In this document: piece by piece, positions 18,561-26,229 of the stretch
Layout of the letters: the number at the start of each line of letters is the position of its first letter
How positions within the stretch are numbered: the stretch's first letter is position 1
Source: Sporosarcina aquimarina
Lineage (GTDB): Bacteria > Bacillota > Bacilli > Bacillales_A > Planococcaceae
Direction of reading: 5' to 3'
Assembly: GCF_019748715.1 (NCBI RefSeq)
Contig: NZ_JACLBZ010000009.1
Coordinates: 1-64,000, forward strand
Length of the DNA: 64,000 bases
Made by a program: the position numbers and the translations under genes
The notes under the pieces: model-generated
Seen by the model: the letters and a program-made list of their open reading frames with translations, nothing else
Told to the model about the DNA's origin: nothing
The model's database searches: none

Positions 18561-18591
18561 ATTCTACCATGAAAGCGCTTTAGTGTGTCAA
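18561..18591 (-). promoter_or_regulatory. TRAP operon promoter with cre-like site
   Basis: Minus strand: -35 TTGACA (18591-18586), 19-nt spacer, extended -10 TGGTAGAAT (TAGAAT at 18566-18561). Within the spacer TGAAAGCGCTTTAG (18570-18583, plus strand) matches 12 of 14 positions of the CcpA cre consensus TGWAARCGYTWNCW, so repression by promoter occlusion is plausible. Confidence 0.7.
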
Positions 18592-18703
18592 TGATTTTCA
18601 AAACAAACCGGCAAGTCGAACACTTAGCAATAATTAAATAGTACTGTACTTAAATGCTTGCTACTTCTAAAAATACCTGTACGCTGTTCTAGCGGTATTA
18701 GTA

Positions 18704-18797
18704 CGCTTTAGTTTACAGCTAAGGGGATGCTCTCCGCGAGGCACATTAGCCGCTTTCCTCACTTCGCTCAGCATCGTGTCTCATCATTCGCGTTAAA
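18704..18797 (-). repeat. Interspersed repeat R3, diverged copy
   Basis: Reverse-oriented relative of 30768-30899: on the minus strand it reads GAGACACGATGCTGAGCGAAG, then GAGGAAAGCGGCT and CCTCGCGGAGAGCAT, parallel to the same blocks in the 30.8-kb copy. The surrounding gap (18592-19258) has no supported gene; 19160-19232 carries another, more eroded R3-like stretch (GAGCGGAGGACG, GACTCCAG, TAGACTGAG). Confidence 0.6.
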
Positions 18798-19258
18798 CAC
18801 TACAGGAAAAGCCACCACAAAGAATGGCTTTCCCAAGCATTATCGAAGCGTAAGCAGTATATACTTTCAGTTGAGGTAGCTCAGCTGCGCCTTTCGGAAA
18901 CATACTAATATTAGTAGTGCGGGCCAAGACAATGGTTTGTACTATATATTTTTCATATTAGAATGGATGCTAGTATCTTAGAATTCATATAAGGAAACCT
19001 ACTCATTTCACACCCCTATTTGAACCAGGTAAATATGTTGGATCTTCGAAATGGTGTATTAGAAAATAAAATCGATAAAGCACTGTGGAGAATTTTATGA
19101 AGGGTCAAAAAGAGAAAAAAGGATAGAAGATTTCCTTTCCTTTTTCCTGCTATACAGCATTTGAGCGGAGGACGTTTGACTCCAGGTAGACCAGCATGAG
19201 CCTAGACTGAGATAAGAAGGTTTCCGGTTCTCATTTATTCCTTCCTCAATCTACAAAC

Positions 19259-19301
19259 AAAACGCACAAATACTATGAGTAAAGTATTTGTGCGTTTATT
19301 T
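19259..19301 (-). terminator. Terminator of pgpA
   Basis: Perfect 13-bp arms ACGCACAAATACT / AGTATTTGTGCGT; the T-rich tail on the minus strand is interrupted by a G (TTTTGTTTGT). Confidence 0.75.
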
Positions 19302-19305
19302 TGAT

Positions 19306-19860
19306 TTATTCGCTGTTCCCATTCCGTACATCTTCAAACGTCAGGCCCGCTTCTTGTAAGTCGCGTGTTCTATGGGCGATTCGAGATGCAGCACAGGCTG
19401 CCACACTAGCGACTAAGTCATCCAAGAATGTATGAATGCCTATGCCCTTTTTTGTATCCAAATCATTGATAATGCCAATTTTGTTTTTATCCAAATGACC
19501 GAATGTCGTAACTGCGATGGAACCGTACGTGTAAACTGCTCCTAACGCAATTGTTTCATCCACACCAAATAATCCTTCATCCGACTCGACAATTTGCTGA
19601 AGCGGAGCTGAAAGCTGACCTCTTTCCGCAATTTCATCCAATTCCACACCAACTAAGATCGCATGCTGCAATTCCCGCTTACGCAAGACATTTTCTACAG
19701 AGTCGATACATTGATCTAGAGACAAGCCCTTGTTGTAAGGTACCTGCATCTCATAAACGATTTTCGCGATATCTTCAATTTTTACTCCACGGCGAAGCAA
19801 TGCATCTTTTGCAGCTGCCGTCACTACATCGGAATGAACAATATTTTTACCTGCTACCAT
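19306..19860 (-). CDS. pgpA: Phosphatidylglycerophosphatase A-like protein (YutG)
   Basis: 184-aa member of the PgpA family, which removes phosphate from phosphatidylglycerophosphate in phospholipid synthesis. The Gram-positive YutG group is largely soluble in appearance, and the enzymatic role there is inferred from family. Features: MQVPYNKGLSLDQCIDSVE near residue 45, LDTKKGIGIHTFLDDLVAS, and an Ala-rich C-terminal helix. ATG before VAGKN follows AGAGGGGAAATAAT; the frame extends eight codons further upstream without better signals. Divergent from yjcH with about 110 bp between. Confidence 0.82.
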   Translation of the reverse strand: MVAGKNIVHSDVVTAAAKDALLRRGVKIEDIAKIVYEMQVPYNKGLSLDQCIDSVENVLRKRELQHAILVGVELDEIAERGQLSAPLQQIVESDEGLFGVDETIALGAVYTYGSIAVTTFGHLDKNKIGIINDLDTKKGIGIHTFLDDLVASVAACAASRIAHRTRDLQEAGLTFEDVRNGNSE

Positions 19861-19969
19861 ATTATTTCCCCTCTCTCTCCTCATACCAGATAGTTTTTCA
19901 CTGGCTTTTCCCCATTACTTACCGGTATGATATCTTCTAAGTGTACATTATTTATGGAGGTCCTACAAA

Positions 19970-20692
19970 ATGAACCCAGGCAAGATTGAAGAAATTCGTT
20001 TTTACAGCAATGAACTGCAAGAAGAAATGGAACTATTGCTTTATTTACCTTCCCATTACTCTCCTTTATACAAGCATAACGTCGTGCTGGCATCAGACGG
20101 AAAAGATTATTTTCAACTAGGCCGAATCGGTCGTGTTGCAGAAGGGTTGATGGAAGAAGAATTGATCGACCCTGTCATCATCGTTGGCATTCCGTACAAA
20201 ACAGTTCCTGAGCGCAGACGTATGTATCATCCTGAAGGCGACCGCCACCAAGCGTATATTCGTTTTCTAGCTCATGAATTAATCCAGTATATTGATGAAA
20301 CCTATCCAACATACCAAATGGGCTCAAGTCGTATGTTAATTGGAGATTCTCTAGCTGCTTCCATATCATTACTGACGGCAGCGAAATACCCGAATTGTTT
20401 CGGAAAAGTCGTCCTGCATTCTCCTTTTGTCAATGAACATGTCATGGAAGCTGTAAAGTCCATTCAAGATCCAGCTGCCTTGTCCATTTACCAGGTGATC
20501 GGTCAACAAGAAACAGCAGTCCCAACAACCGCTGATGGCAGACTAGACTTTTTAACGCCCAACCGTGAGCTGCATGAATTGATTAAAGAAAAAGGTTTCC
20601 CATATTTTTATGAAGAGCTAGACGGAGATCATACATGGAAATCATGGCAACCCGATATCCGACGGGCTCTCCTACAAATTAACAACTTATAG
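19970..20692 (+). CDS. yjcH: Alpha/beta-hydrolase esterase, YjcH-like
   Basis: 240-aa predicted hydrolase of the enterochelin-esterase (esterase D) type. N-terminal strands include EIRFYSNELQEEMELLLYLP; the nucleophile elbow is probably IGDSLAAS, a G-x-S variant where the second Gly is Ala; a late HTWKSW supplies a candidate catalytic His. Native substrate unknown. ATG has GGAGG upstream. Followed at 87 bp by yjcG and yjcF on the same strand, the same neighbourhood as in Bacillus subtilis. Confidence 0.82.
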   Translation: MNPGKIEEIRFYSNELQEEMELLLYLPSHYSPLYKHNVVLASDGKDYFQLGRIGRVAEGLMEEELIDPVIIVGIPYKTVPERRRMYHPEGDRHQAYIRFLAHELIQYIDETYPTYQMGSSRMLIGDSLAASISLLTAAKYPNCFGKVVLHSPFVNEHVMEAVKSIQDPAALSIYQVIGQQETAVPTTADGRLDFLTPNRELHELIKEKGFPYFYEELDGDHTWKSWQPDIRRALLQINNL

Positions 20693-20779
20693 GGATAATA
20701 AAAGACAAGTCCGACTATTTTCTGATATACTGAAGTGGATGAACTAAAATTCACTCAATTCACGAGGAGGTAATCTTAA

Positions 20780-21295
20780 ATGAAATACGGTATTGTTGCA
20801 TTCCCTTCAAAGAAACTCCAAGACTTGGCAAATGGCTATCGTAAGAGATATGATCCGCATTACTCGCTGATCACACCGCATATGACTCTTAAAGATCCGT
20901 TTGAAGCGAACGATAAGGAAATTGAAGAAGTAGCAAAAGCGTTAAAAGAAATTACGATCAAGAACAGTCCTTTTGAGTTGAATGCCACAAAAGTAAGCAC
21001 ATTCGCTCCAACTACGAATACAATTTACTTCAAGGTTACACCGAACGATGAATTGCTCGAACTACACAAAGATTTGAATTCGAATTTTTATGAAGCAGAA
21101 TCCAATTATGCGTTTGCACCGCACATCACAATTGCCCAAAACCTGACATCAGGAGAACATGACGATATAATCAGCCAATTGAAAATGGTAGGTGTCGACC
21201 ATTCTGAACTCATCGACCGCATCCATTTACTGTACCAACTAGAAGATGGTTCGTGGACAGTGTACGAAACATTTCGTCTTGACCAGGAGTCTTGA
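20780..21295 (+). CDS. yjcG: 2H phosphoesterase / 2'-5' RNA ligase-like protein YjcG
   Basis: 171-aa cytoplasmic member of the 2H phosphoesterase superfamily. Both HxT/S motifs are visible: HMTLKDP (about residue 34) and HITIAQNL (about residue 115), the two His that form the active site. The RNA or cyclic phosphate substrate in Bacillus is not known. ATG preceded by ACGAGGAGGTAATCTTAA. The stop codon lies within the ribosome site of yjcF, so the two are probably translated together. Confidence 0.9.
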   Translation: MKYGIVAFPSKKLQDLANGYRKRYDPHYSLITPHMTLKDPFEANDKEIEEVAKALKEITIKNSPFELNATKVSTFAPTTNTIYFKVTPNDELLELHKDLNSNFYEAESNYAFAPHITIAQNLTSGEHDDIISQLKMVGVDHSELIDRIHLLYQLEDGSWTVYETFRLDQES

Positions 21296-21302
21296 TTTGC
21301 TG

Positions 21303-21743
21303 ATGACAGTGAAGATCGTCACAGATGATAAGGGTAGGGAGGATGCATTCTCTGTTCGCAAGAAAGTTTTTGTAGAAGAACAGGGAGTACCTCTGCATTT
21401 GGAATTGGATGAATATGATCAAGACGCTACACATTTTGTCGTTTATGACAGCGAAGACAATCCAATCGGCGCCGGTCGAATGAGAGGATTAGTCAACGCG
21501 CACGGAAAAATCGAAAGAATCTGCGTTTTACCTGAACATCGAGGCAAGCATTTTGGCAATATGATTATGCATACATTAGAGGAACATGCGAGAAAAAGTT
21601 CTATGAAAAAACTTCTGTTGAATGCTCAGGCATACGCCGTGCCTTTCTATGAAAAATTAGGATACGTAGTCACTTCACCAGAGTTTATGGATGCAGACAT
21701 TCCGCATCGAGCGATGGAAAAGAGCTTACTAGATGAATCATAA
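21303..21743 (+). CDS. yjcF: GNAT-family N-acetyltransferase YjcF
   Basis: 146-aa acetyltransferase. GNAT motif A is visible as ERICVLPEHRGKHFGNMIM, with the acetyl-CoA pyrophosphate loop RGKHFGN, followed by LLLNAQAYAVPFYEKLGYV (motif B region) typical of ElaA/YjcF proteins. Substrate unknown. The start could be ATG 21303 or TTG 21297; both follow AGGAG at the end of yjcG (10+ and 7 nt). Homologues begin shortly before the K-x-V-x-D segment, which fits either. Strong terminator after it. Confidence 0.88.
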   Translation: MTVKIVTDDKGREDAFSVRKKVFVEEQGVPLHLELDEYDQDATHFVVYDSEDNPIGAGRMRGLVNAHGKIERICVLPEHRGKHFGNMIMHTLEEHARKSSMKKLLLNAQAYAVPFYEKLGYVVTSPEFMDADIPHRAMEKSLLDES

Positions 21744-21759
21744 TGCTGTGCCCAATCAA

Positions 21760-21800
21760 ATACCCCTGTCAGCTTTGTTTAGCTGACAGGGGTATTTTTA
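21760..21800. terminator. Bidirectional terminator between yjcF and orf103
   Basis: ATACCCCTGTCAGCT / AGCTGACAGGGGTAT, a perfect 15-bp stem with A and T runs on both sides, between convergent genes. Confidence 0.92.
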
Positions 21801-21806
21801 GAGTTC

Positions 21807-22118
21807 TCACACATATGTGTTAACCGCTAGACCTTTTCCTACTACTGCCGCTATCTCGGGAGATAATTGCGTTGGGTTCGGAGCTACCGGACCCCTTTTG
21901 ACTAAAGGAAGCGGTGCACGCTTCATGTTCCGTTCTTCCATTTGCTCTACTTGTTGCCGATTCTCGTCCTCCAAGATATCTTCCCAATAACTAGATTCCT
22001 CATTTTCTAGACGTACTGGGCTTACTCGGCCAATATAAGCAAAATTATGACGTTCGTTATTCATTCGCTCTGCGTATTGTTGAGCCTGAAGTGGTTGGAT
22101 CGGTAAAATATATCCCAT
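21807..22118 (-). CDS. Hypothetical protein, 103 aa, in the spore-gene cluster
   Basis: No family recognised. It begins MGYILPIQPLQAQQYAERMN, has an acidic Glu-rich middle (about residues 35-60) and a Pro-rich basic segment (PLPLVKRGPVAPNPTQL), and ends with VVGKGLAVNTYV. No membrane segment. ATG is 8 nt after AAGGAGG, a very good site; a GTG three codons upstream overlaps that site. Next upstream on the same strand are spoVIF and yjcZ, so a role in the spore coat or late sporulation is possible but only positional. Confidence 0.75.
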   Translation of the reverse strand: MGYILPIQPLQAQQYAERMNNERHNFAYIGRVSPVRLENEESSYWEDILEDENRQQVEQMEERNMKRAPLPLVKRGPVAPNPTQLSPEIAAVVGKGLAVNTYV

Positions 22119-22201
22119 GACGTGCACCTCCTTAGATTCTGTGCTTTCTATCTAGTATACCCATTAGTAGAAACTTTTAAACATCTTTTTTAAATATTTA
22201 A

Positions 22202-22456
22202 TTAATTCCCATCAAGCATGTGATTAATATCGTTTAAGTTAAGCCCTTTTCCACTTTGAATGATCGAATTGACCAATTCATCTTCTACGTGTTGTGGTAC
22301 GTCTTTTCTAGCCAACTGACTCACCTTTTGTACAATCTTTCTAACTTGACGTTCATCTTTAAAATCGGCAAACTGAATCGCGTTGGCTAAGGCAAAAACT
22401 TCTTCCATCGGGACGCCTGTCTTGGATTCTATTTTTCGAAAGAATGAATCATTCAT
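22202..22456 (-). CDS. spoVIF: Stage VI sporulation protein F-like (SpoVIF/YjcC)
   Basis: 84-aa helical protein matching SpoVIF in length and layout: N-terminal FFRKIESKTGVPMEEVFALA, central KDERQVRKIVQKVSQLARK, C-terminal GKGLNLNDINHMLDGN. In B. subtilis SpoVIF is made in the mother cell and helps GerE-dependent coat assembly. ATG follows the yjcZ stop by 15 nt and uses a GGAGGAG site, so both are likely one transcript from the sigma-K-type promoter above yjcZ. Confidence 0.85.
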   Translation of the reverse strand: MNDSFFRKIESKTGVPMEEVFALANAIQFADFKDERQVRKIVQKVSQLARKDVPQHVEDELVNSIIQSGKGLNLNDINHMLDGN

Positions 22457-22471
22457 CTTCAGATCTCCTCC

Positions 22472-22615
22472 TTAAAAATAGCTTCTGCCTACAATGATCA
22501 GCAAAATAAACAGGACCACAATTAAAACGAAAGAAGAACCGCCATATCTTTCTCCACAGCCTCCGCCGCCATATCCAAATCCACCTTGACCGTAAGACGG
22601 ATAACATCCAAACAT
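22472..22615 (-). CDS. yjcZ: YjcZ-family sporulation peptide, 47 aa
   Basis: Starts MFGCYPSYGQGGFGYGGGG, a Gly/Tyr-rich head, then a single hydrophobic helix (about residues 27-42, SSFVLIVVLFILLIIVG) and a short tail. This is the YjcZ/YtzI-like pattern of tiny sporulation-linked membrane peptides common in spore formers. Ribosome site AGGAGGGG lies about 5-6 nt before ATG. A sigma-K -10 (CATACGATA) is about 25 bp upstream. Followed by spoVIF. Confidence 0.85.
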   Translation of the reverse strand: MFGCYPSYGQGGFGYGGGGCGERYGGSSFVLIVVLFILLIIVGRSYF

Positions 22616-22639
22616 AAAAACCCCTCCTTCCTTCTTCTC

Positions 22640-22648
22640 TATCGTATG
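22640..22648 (-). promoter_or_regulatory. Candidate sigma-K -10 for yjcZ-spoVIF
   Basis: CATACGATA on the minus strand fits CATAnnnTA exactly. The -35 AC at 16-17 nt is not perfect (CC), so this is a moderate call. Confidence 0.5.
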
Positions 22649-22686
22649 CAGAGAAGAACAAAATGGAGAGGGCGGTTAATATATTT

Positions 22687-23049
22687 TCACACATTTCCTT
22701 TCGAAGTAAAAAGAAGTGCTCCAATCAAACCGAAAACAATGGCTGCACTGATACCAGAACTCGTCACTTCAAACATTCCTGTCACTACGCCGATCAAGCC
22801 ATGTTTTTCCGCTTCTGCTAAAGCCCCATGTGTCAATGAATTCCCAAATGAAGTGATTGGAATCGTAGCACCAGCGCCTGCAAAATCAATCAATGGCTCG
22901 TACCAACCGATCCCATCCAATACCGATCCAGCAACTACAAGTGAACATAAAGTATGCGCCGGGGTCAGTTTTGCAACATCCATCAAAAGTTGTCCAATGA
23001 CACAGATCAGACCACCAACAATAAACGAAGTAATATAAATGGAAATCAT
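22687..23049 (-). CDS. spoVAE: Stage V sporulation protein AE (SpoVAEb)
   Basis: 120-aa integral membrane protein with about four helices, part of the SpoVA channel that moves Ca-dipicolinate into the forespore and out at germination. Family-typical segments: FIVGGLICVIGQLLMD at the N-terminus and FAGAGATIPITSFGNSLTHGA. The ATG overlaps the spoVAD stop by 4 nt (ATGA), with GAGGTG 8 nt upstream. Last gene of the four-gene yhcN-like-spoVAC-AD-AE operon. Confidence 0.93.
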   Translation of the reverse strand: MISIYITSFIVGGLICVIGQLLMDVAKLTPAHTLCSLVVAGSVLDGIGWYEPLIDFAGAGATIPITSFGNSLTHGALAEAEKHGLIGVVTGMFEVTSSGISAAIVFGLIGALLFTSKGNV

Positions 23050-24065
23050 ATCATACTCACCTCATTTATCGAAATTTCTATTGCATGTGCGATACAAGGA
23101 ATGGTATCTCCTTGCTGATAGGACAATGGGGATAGCAATGCACCTGTTGCGATCAGCAGCACACGTTGATATTCACCTTTTTGCAACTTCTGGTATACAT
23201 CCGAAAAGAACACGGCGGCTGAACAGCCAGCTCCACTGGCACCAGCAAAAAATGAAGGATCCATCCCATAGAACTCTTCTCCTGCATCTCGAAAATTCTT
23301 CGTATGGGGTAGCCCTTGTTCATTTGCAAGAGCTTTTAAAAGCTTAAATCCACTGCTCCCCAGATCACCCGTGATAATCGTGTCATAATCATCAACCGTT
23401 TTACTGTGACCGTTTAAATGGCTAGATAAAGTGGACATCGCAGCAGGCGCCATAGCAGCTCCCATATTCAGAGGATCCGTCATTCCCATGTCCACTACTT
23501 TGCCAATCGTGGCGCAAGATATCGAAGGAGTTCCCGGCTTATTCTGTCCAATCAAAACAGCCCCTGCTGCTGTCACTGTCCATTGTGCAGTAGCTGCTTT
23601 TTGAGTACCGTACTCGAGCGGATAACGAAATTGCCGTTCAACTGCGTTATGTTGACTAGACGAGCCGGCGATGAGCCAATTTGCTTGTTTAGCTTCTGCA
23701 AGCAGCGCGGCTGTAATCATAGAAGAAACGGATGTTGCGCAAGCTGAAAACATTCCTAAGTAAGGAATTCCTAAAGCCTGGGCTGTGAAATTAGATGGCG
23801 TCATTTGATTCACCAAGTCGCCCGTTAAAAAGAAATCAATTTTTTCGACATCTTTTTTAGCTTTACTGAGAGCAACCATCACAGCATCATACATCAACTG
23901 TTTGTGGCCATCCTCATTTGTCGGCAAATCACATCGCTCGTCTTCATATAATTTGTCAAAACTCTGGGCAAAAACACTTTTCTTCTTTTCTAGAGGTCCT
24001 GCAGTAACTCCGGCTGAATGAATACTTGGCATAGAATTGAAGGTCAGGATTCCATTCTTCACCAT
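23046..24065 (-). CDS. spoVAD: Stage V sporulation protein AD (SpoVAD)
   Basis: 339-aa thiolase-fold protein that binds dipicolinic acid on the inner spore membrane. Seen: SMPSIHSAGVTAGPLEKKKS at the N-terminus, FSACATSVSSMITAALL (position of the thiolase-like Cys region), and GASGAGCSAAVFFSDVYQK. The ATG overlaps the end of spoVAC by 7 nt (ATGGTGA). Length is normal for the family. Confidence 0.94.
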   Translation of the reverse strand: MVKNGILTFNSMPSIHSAGVTAGPLEKKKSVFAQSFDKLYEDERCDLPTNEDGHKQLMYDAVMVALSKAKKDVEKIDFFLTGDLVNQMTPSNFTAQALGIPYLGMFSACATSVSSMITAALLAEAKQANWLIAGSSSQHNAVERQFRYPLEYGTQKAATAQWTVTAAGAVLIGQNKPGTPSISCATIGKVVDMGMTDPLNMGAAMAPAAMSTLSSHLNGHSKTVDDYDTIITGDLGSSGFKLLKALANEQGLPHTKNFRDAGEEFYGMDPSFFAGASGAGCSAAVFFSDVYQKLQKGEYQRVLLIATGALLSPLSYQQGDTIPCIAHAIEISINEVSMI

Positions 24066-24514
24066 GAAACAACACCGAATTTCACAAGAATTGTCTTGAT
24101 GAGTGCCACAACAAATGCAGAAAATACGCCAAATAAAATAACAGAGCCTGCAAGTTTGAACATATTCCCCCCGACACCGAGCACATATCCTTCTGATTTA
24201 TGCTCAATTGCAGATGAAACAACCGCATTACCAAAACCTGTGATAGGAACTGCTGCACCCGCTCCCCCAAACTGAGCAATCTTTTTATACAGACCAAAAC
24301 CCGTTAGCAACATTGAAAGGAAAATCATCGTGGCAACTGTTGGATTGCTCGCTGTACGTTCCGTAAAATCAAAGAACGTTATATAGAAAAGTGCGATAAA
24401 CTGTCCAATTAGGCAAATGAGACCACCTACCAAGAACGCTTTAATGACATTTTTTAGAATGGGAGGTTTAGGCGATAATTCTTTCTCCAAATGGGCATAC
24501 TTTTCTTGTTCCAT
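24059..24514 (-). CDS. spoVAC: Stage V sporulation protein AC (SpoVAC)
   Basis: 151-aa membrane protein with about four helices. In B. subtilis SpoVAC acts as a mechanosensitive channel in dipicolinate release. Hallmarks: FLVGGLICLIGQFIALFY, FGGAGAAVPITGFGNAVVSSA. The hydrophilic N-terminus (KYAHLEKELSPKPPILKN) is typical. ATG overlaps the stop of the upstream lipoprotein gene by one base (TAATG). Confidence 0.94.
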   Translation of the reverse strand: MEQEKYAHLEKELSPKPPILKNVIKAFLVGGLICLIGQFIALFYITFFDFTERTASNPTVATMIFLSMLLTGFGLYKKIAQFGGAGAAVPITGFGNAVVSSAIEHKSEGYVLGVGGNMFKLAGSVILFGVFSAFVVALIKTILVKFGVVSW

Positions 24515-24906
24515 TAGGTTTGCTCCTTTTCAATGGATTTAATTTTATCTATTTTCTTTTGGTATTCATCTTGTTTTTCTTTATCTATCAATTTCTTTGT
24601 TTCCAACAACACTTTACTGTCAGCAGAAACAGTAACCGTCAAATCTGGATAAGCTTTTTCTAATTTCTTTTTAATTTCCGATGCAATCTTTTTCTTTTGA
24701 AAGCGAGAAAATGTATTCACACGAATGCCCGTTATCAAGTCCTTTTCATGAAGAAGTGCTATCGCTAATTTGACATGACCGTTTTGATCCAAAACTTCTT
24801 CCAACTTATCTTCATTATAAGCCGTTGTATTTTCGATCTTGGTTCCTTTTTCACTGCAGCCAGTCAATAGAATGAGCAAAGTAAACAGCAAACCTATTCT
24901 TTTCAA
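24514..24906 (-). CDS. YhcN/YlaJ-type sporulation lipoprotein
   Basis: 130 aa. Lipoprotein signal with lipobox LTGC (Cys near residue 17), then a YhcN/YlaJ domain: IALLHEKDLITGIRVNTF and a Lys/Glu-rich C-terminus. Such lipoproteins lie at the inner spore membrane. TTG start, 9 nt after AAGGAGG. First gene of the operon with spoVAC-AD-AE. This gene order is known from spoVA2-type operons, which are additional to the classical spoVAA-AF operon, and some of which raise spore heat resistance. Confidence 0.85.
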   Translation of the reverse strand: MKRIGLLFTLLILLTGCSEKGTKIENTTAYNEDKLEEVLDQNGHVKLAIALLHEKDLITGIRVNTFSRFQKKKIASEIKKKLEKAYPDLTVTVSADSKVLLETKKLIDKEKQDEYQKKIDKIKSIEKEQT

Positions 24907-24927
24907 GAGTATCTCCCTCCTTGTAAA

Positions 24928-24958
24928 TAGTATGGAATATTCCTAAGCGATTTATGCA
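24928..24958 (-). promoter_or_regulatory. Sigma-G promoter of the spoVA operon
   Basis: Minus strand: -35 TGCATA (24958-24953), 18-nt spacer, -10 CATACTA (24934-24928). This is an almost exact sigma-G match and places the operon in the forespore. Confidence 0.8.
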
Positions 24959-24977
24959 TACCGGTGCAAACGCCCTG

Positions 24978-25004
24978 ACGTCTTTTCTCACACCGCATAA
25001 GGTA
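24978..25004 (+). promoter_or_regulatory. Sigma-K promoter of cotZ
   Basis: -35 core AC (24978-24979), 16-nt spacer, -10 CATAAGGTA (24996-25004), an exact CATAnnnTA. Late mother-cell expression is expected for a coat gene. It lies back-to-back with the sigma-G promoter. Confidence 0.75.
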
Positions 25005-25034
25005 TAGGGAAAGACAAACAGGAGGTGGACAGTA

Positions 25035-25637
25035 GTGGGATGTGAAAGAACAGATAGTGGAAGAGAGAATTATGGTTGCTGTAACAAGTCCAATTGTATT
25101 TGTGAGGTAGTGCGTTTTATTAAACGTGTCCAAAGCACGAGTCCAGAGGTGGATTGTGTTGAATGTGATACGGATTGCTTCATGGCTCCGCTCGGCAGTT
25201 TAACTCTTCCGGCGCGCGGTCGTGTGAATACTCGTGTATTCAGTTTGTTAACAGACGATGGGGACTACTTCAAGGCCGTATTCCGCGGTGGGAAAAGGAA
25301 TCATAGACCTCGCCCGCAACCGAGAGCAACTGAAGATGAAATAAGTGGCAGAAGACCCGGACCAGGACCAGGTCCAGCACCATCAACAAGCTGCGTTTCC
25401 GTATTCTTCCGCGTACAGAAAGTATTTGACTCTTGCTGTGCAACGCTTCAAGTATTACAACCATTGAAAGATGGCAGGCCTTTCGATATTACAAATAACG
25501 GAAAAATCTGCGTAGAAAAAATTTGTCAAGTAAACGGTTTCGGAGCCACCGATACGTGCTTGACTGTTGATTTAAGCTGTTTCTGCGGTATCCAATGCAT
25601 CGACGATGTGTATATCGACTTCTGCGATGAGGACTAA
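25035..25637 (+). CDS. cotZ: Spore coat / crust protein, CotZ/CotY family
   Basis: 200-aa Cys-rich protein (about 20 Cys) of the CotY/CotZ family, which builds the outermost coat or crust (exosporium basal layer ExsY/CotY in B. cereus) by disulfide-linked assembly. Cys clusters occur at the N-terminus (NYGCCNKSNCICEVVRFIK), middle (SCVSVFFRVQKVFDSCCATL) and C-terminus (DLSCFCGIQCID). A low-complexity insert RPGPGPGPAPSTS lies near residue 115. GTG start 9 nt after AGGAGG. Only one CotY/Z paralogue is in the window. Convergent with cotO. Confidence 0.92.
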   Translation: MGCERTDSGRENYGCCNKSNCICEVVRFIKRVQSTSPEVDCVECDTDCFMAPLGSLTLPARGRVNTRVFSLLTDDGDYFKAVFRGGKRNHRPRPQPRATEDEISGRRPGPGPGPAPSTSCVSVFFRVQKVFDSCCATLQVLQPLKDGRPFDITNNGKICVEKICQVNGFGATDTCLTVDLSCFCGIQCIDDVYIDFCDED

Positions 25638-25670
25638 AATTTAATTAGAATTAACGCTTGCAATGCGAAA

Positions 25671-25706
25671 AAAGGGCGAACCCGAAATTACGGGTTCGCC
25701 TTTTAC
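25671..25706. terminator. Bidirectional terminator between cotZ and cotO
   Basis: GGCGAACCCG / CGGGTTCGCC with a 6-nt loop, with A and T runs on both sides. Confidence 0.92.
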
Positions 25707-25709
25707 TAT

Positions 25710-26108
25710 TTATATAGAAAATGATTGCTGTTTCCACTTTATGTCTCTAATATCGTGGATGGCGATTGAAGTAAGATCTTCGCCTTCCTTCATCCAAAGT
25801 ACTTCATCTTTCAGTTCCTCAAGTTTCCCCATTACCACTCTCTCCTCTGTCACAATTTCAATCGGCTGATACAATTCTTTTCGGAAAGGATGAACCAAAT
25901 AATCCAAGTTCCTCAGAATATGCGGATTTATTTCCACTGAAACTTCTTCATCCGATACGACTAATTGAGGCAATTCAATGACTCGTTCCGCTTCTCGAGT
26001 ATGCTCCATTTCAAAAACAGAAGTACTCTCTTCTTCAACAGTTGGCGTATACATGAATTTCCGAATCACCGGGCTCTTAATAAACAATAACGGCTCTGCA
26101 TTACGCAT
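25710..26108 (-). CDS. cotO: Spore coat protein CotO-like (YjbX)
   Basis: 132 aa. The C-terminal half (INPHILRNLDYLVHPFRKEL, then a short beta/acidic tail ending KWKQQSFSI) resembles the CotO C-terminus; the N-terminal half is a variable acidic linker. CotO is a crust/outer-coat morphogenetic factor in Bacillus, encoded next to cotZ as here. Start is the ATG before RNAEPLLF (10 nt after AAGGA); an ATG nine codons earlier falls inside the sigma-K -10 box and cannot be used by that transcript. Identification rests partly on position. Confidence 0.75.
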   Translation of the reverse strand: MRNAEPLLFIKSPVIRKFMYTPTVEEESTSVFEMEHTREAERVIELPQLVVSDEEVSVEINPHILRNLDYLVHPFRKELYQPIEIVTEERVVMGKLEELKDEVLWMKEGEDLTSIAIHDIRDIKWKQQSFSI

Positions 26109-26129
26109 ACCTCTCACATCCTTTTTGTT

Positions 26130-26157
26130 TAGCATATGTAAACAAAAAGCCTAACGT
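26130..26157 (-). promoter_or_regulatory. Sigma-K promoter of cotO
   Basis: Minus strand: AC (26157-26156), 17-nt spacer, CATATGCTA (26138-26130) matching CATAnnnTA. It decides the cotO start codon. Confidence 0.7.
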
Positions 26158-26229
26158 TCCGAGTTCCAGTTTATCTTCAATTTTCTATACGTTTTCAAAT
26201 GTTCAAATAGAAAAAACAGCATTTACACC

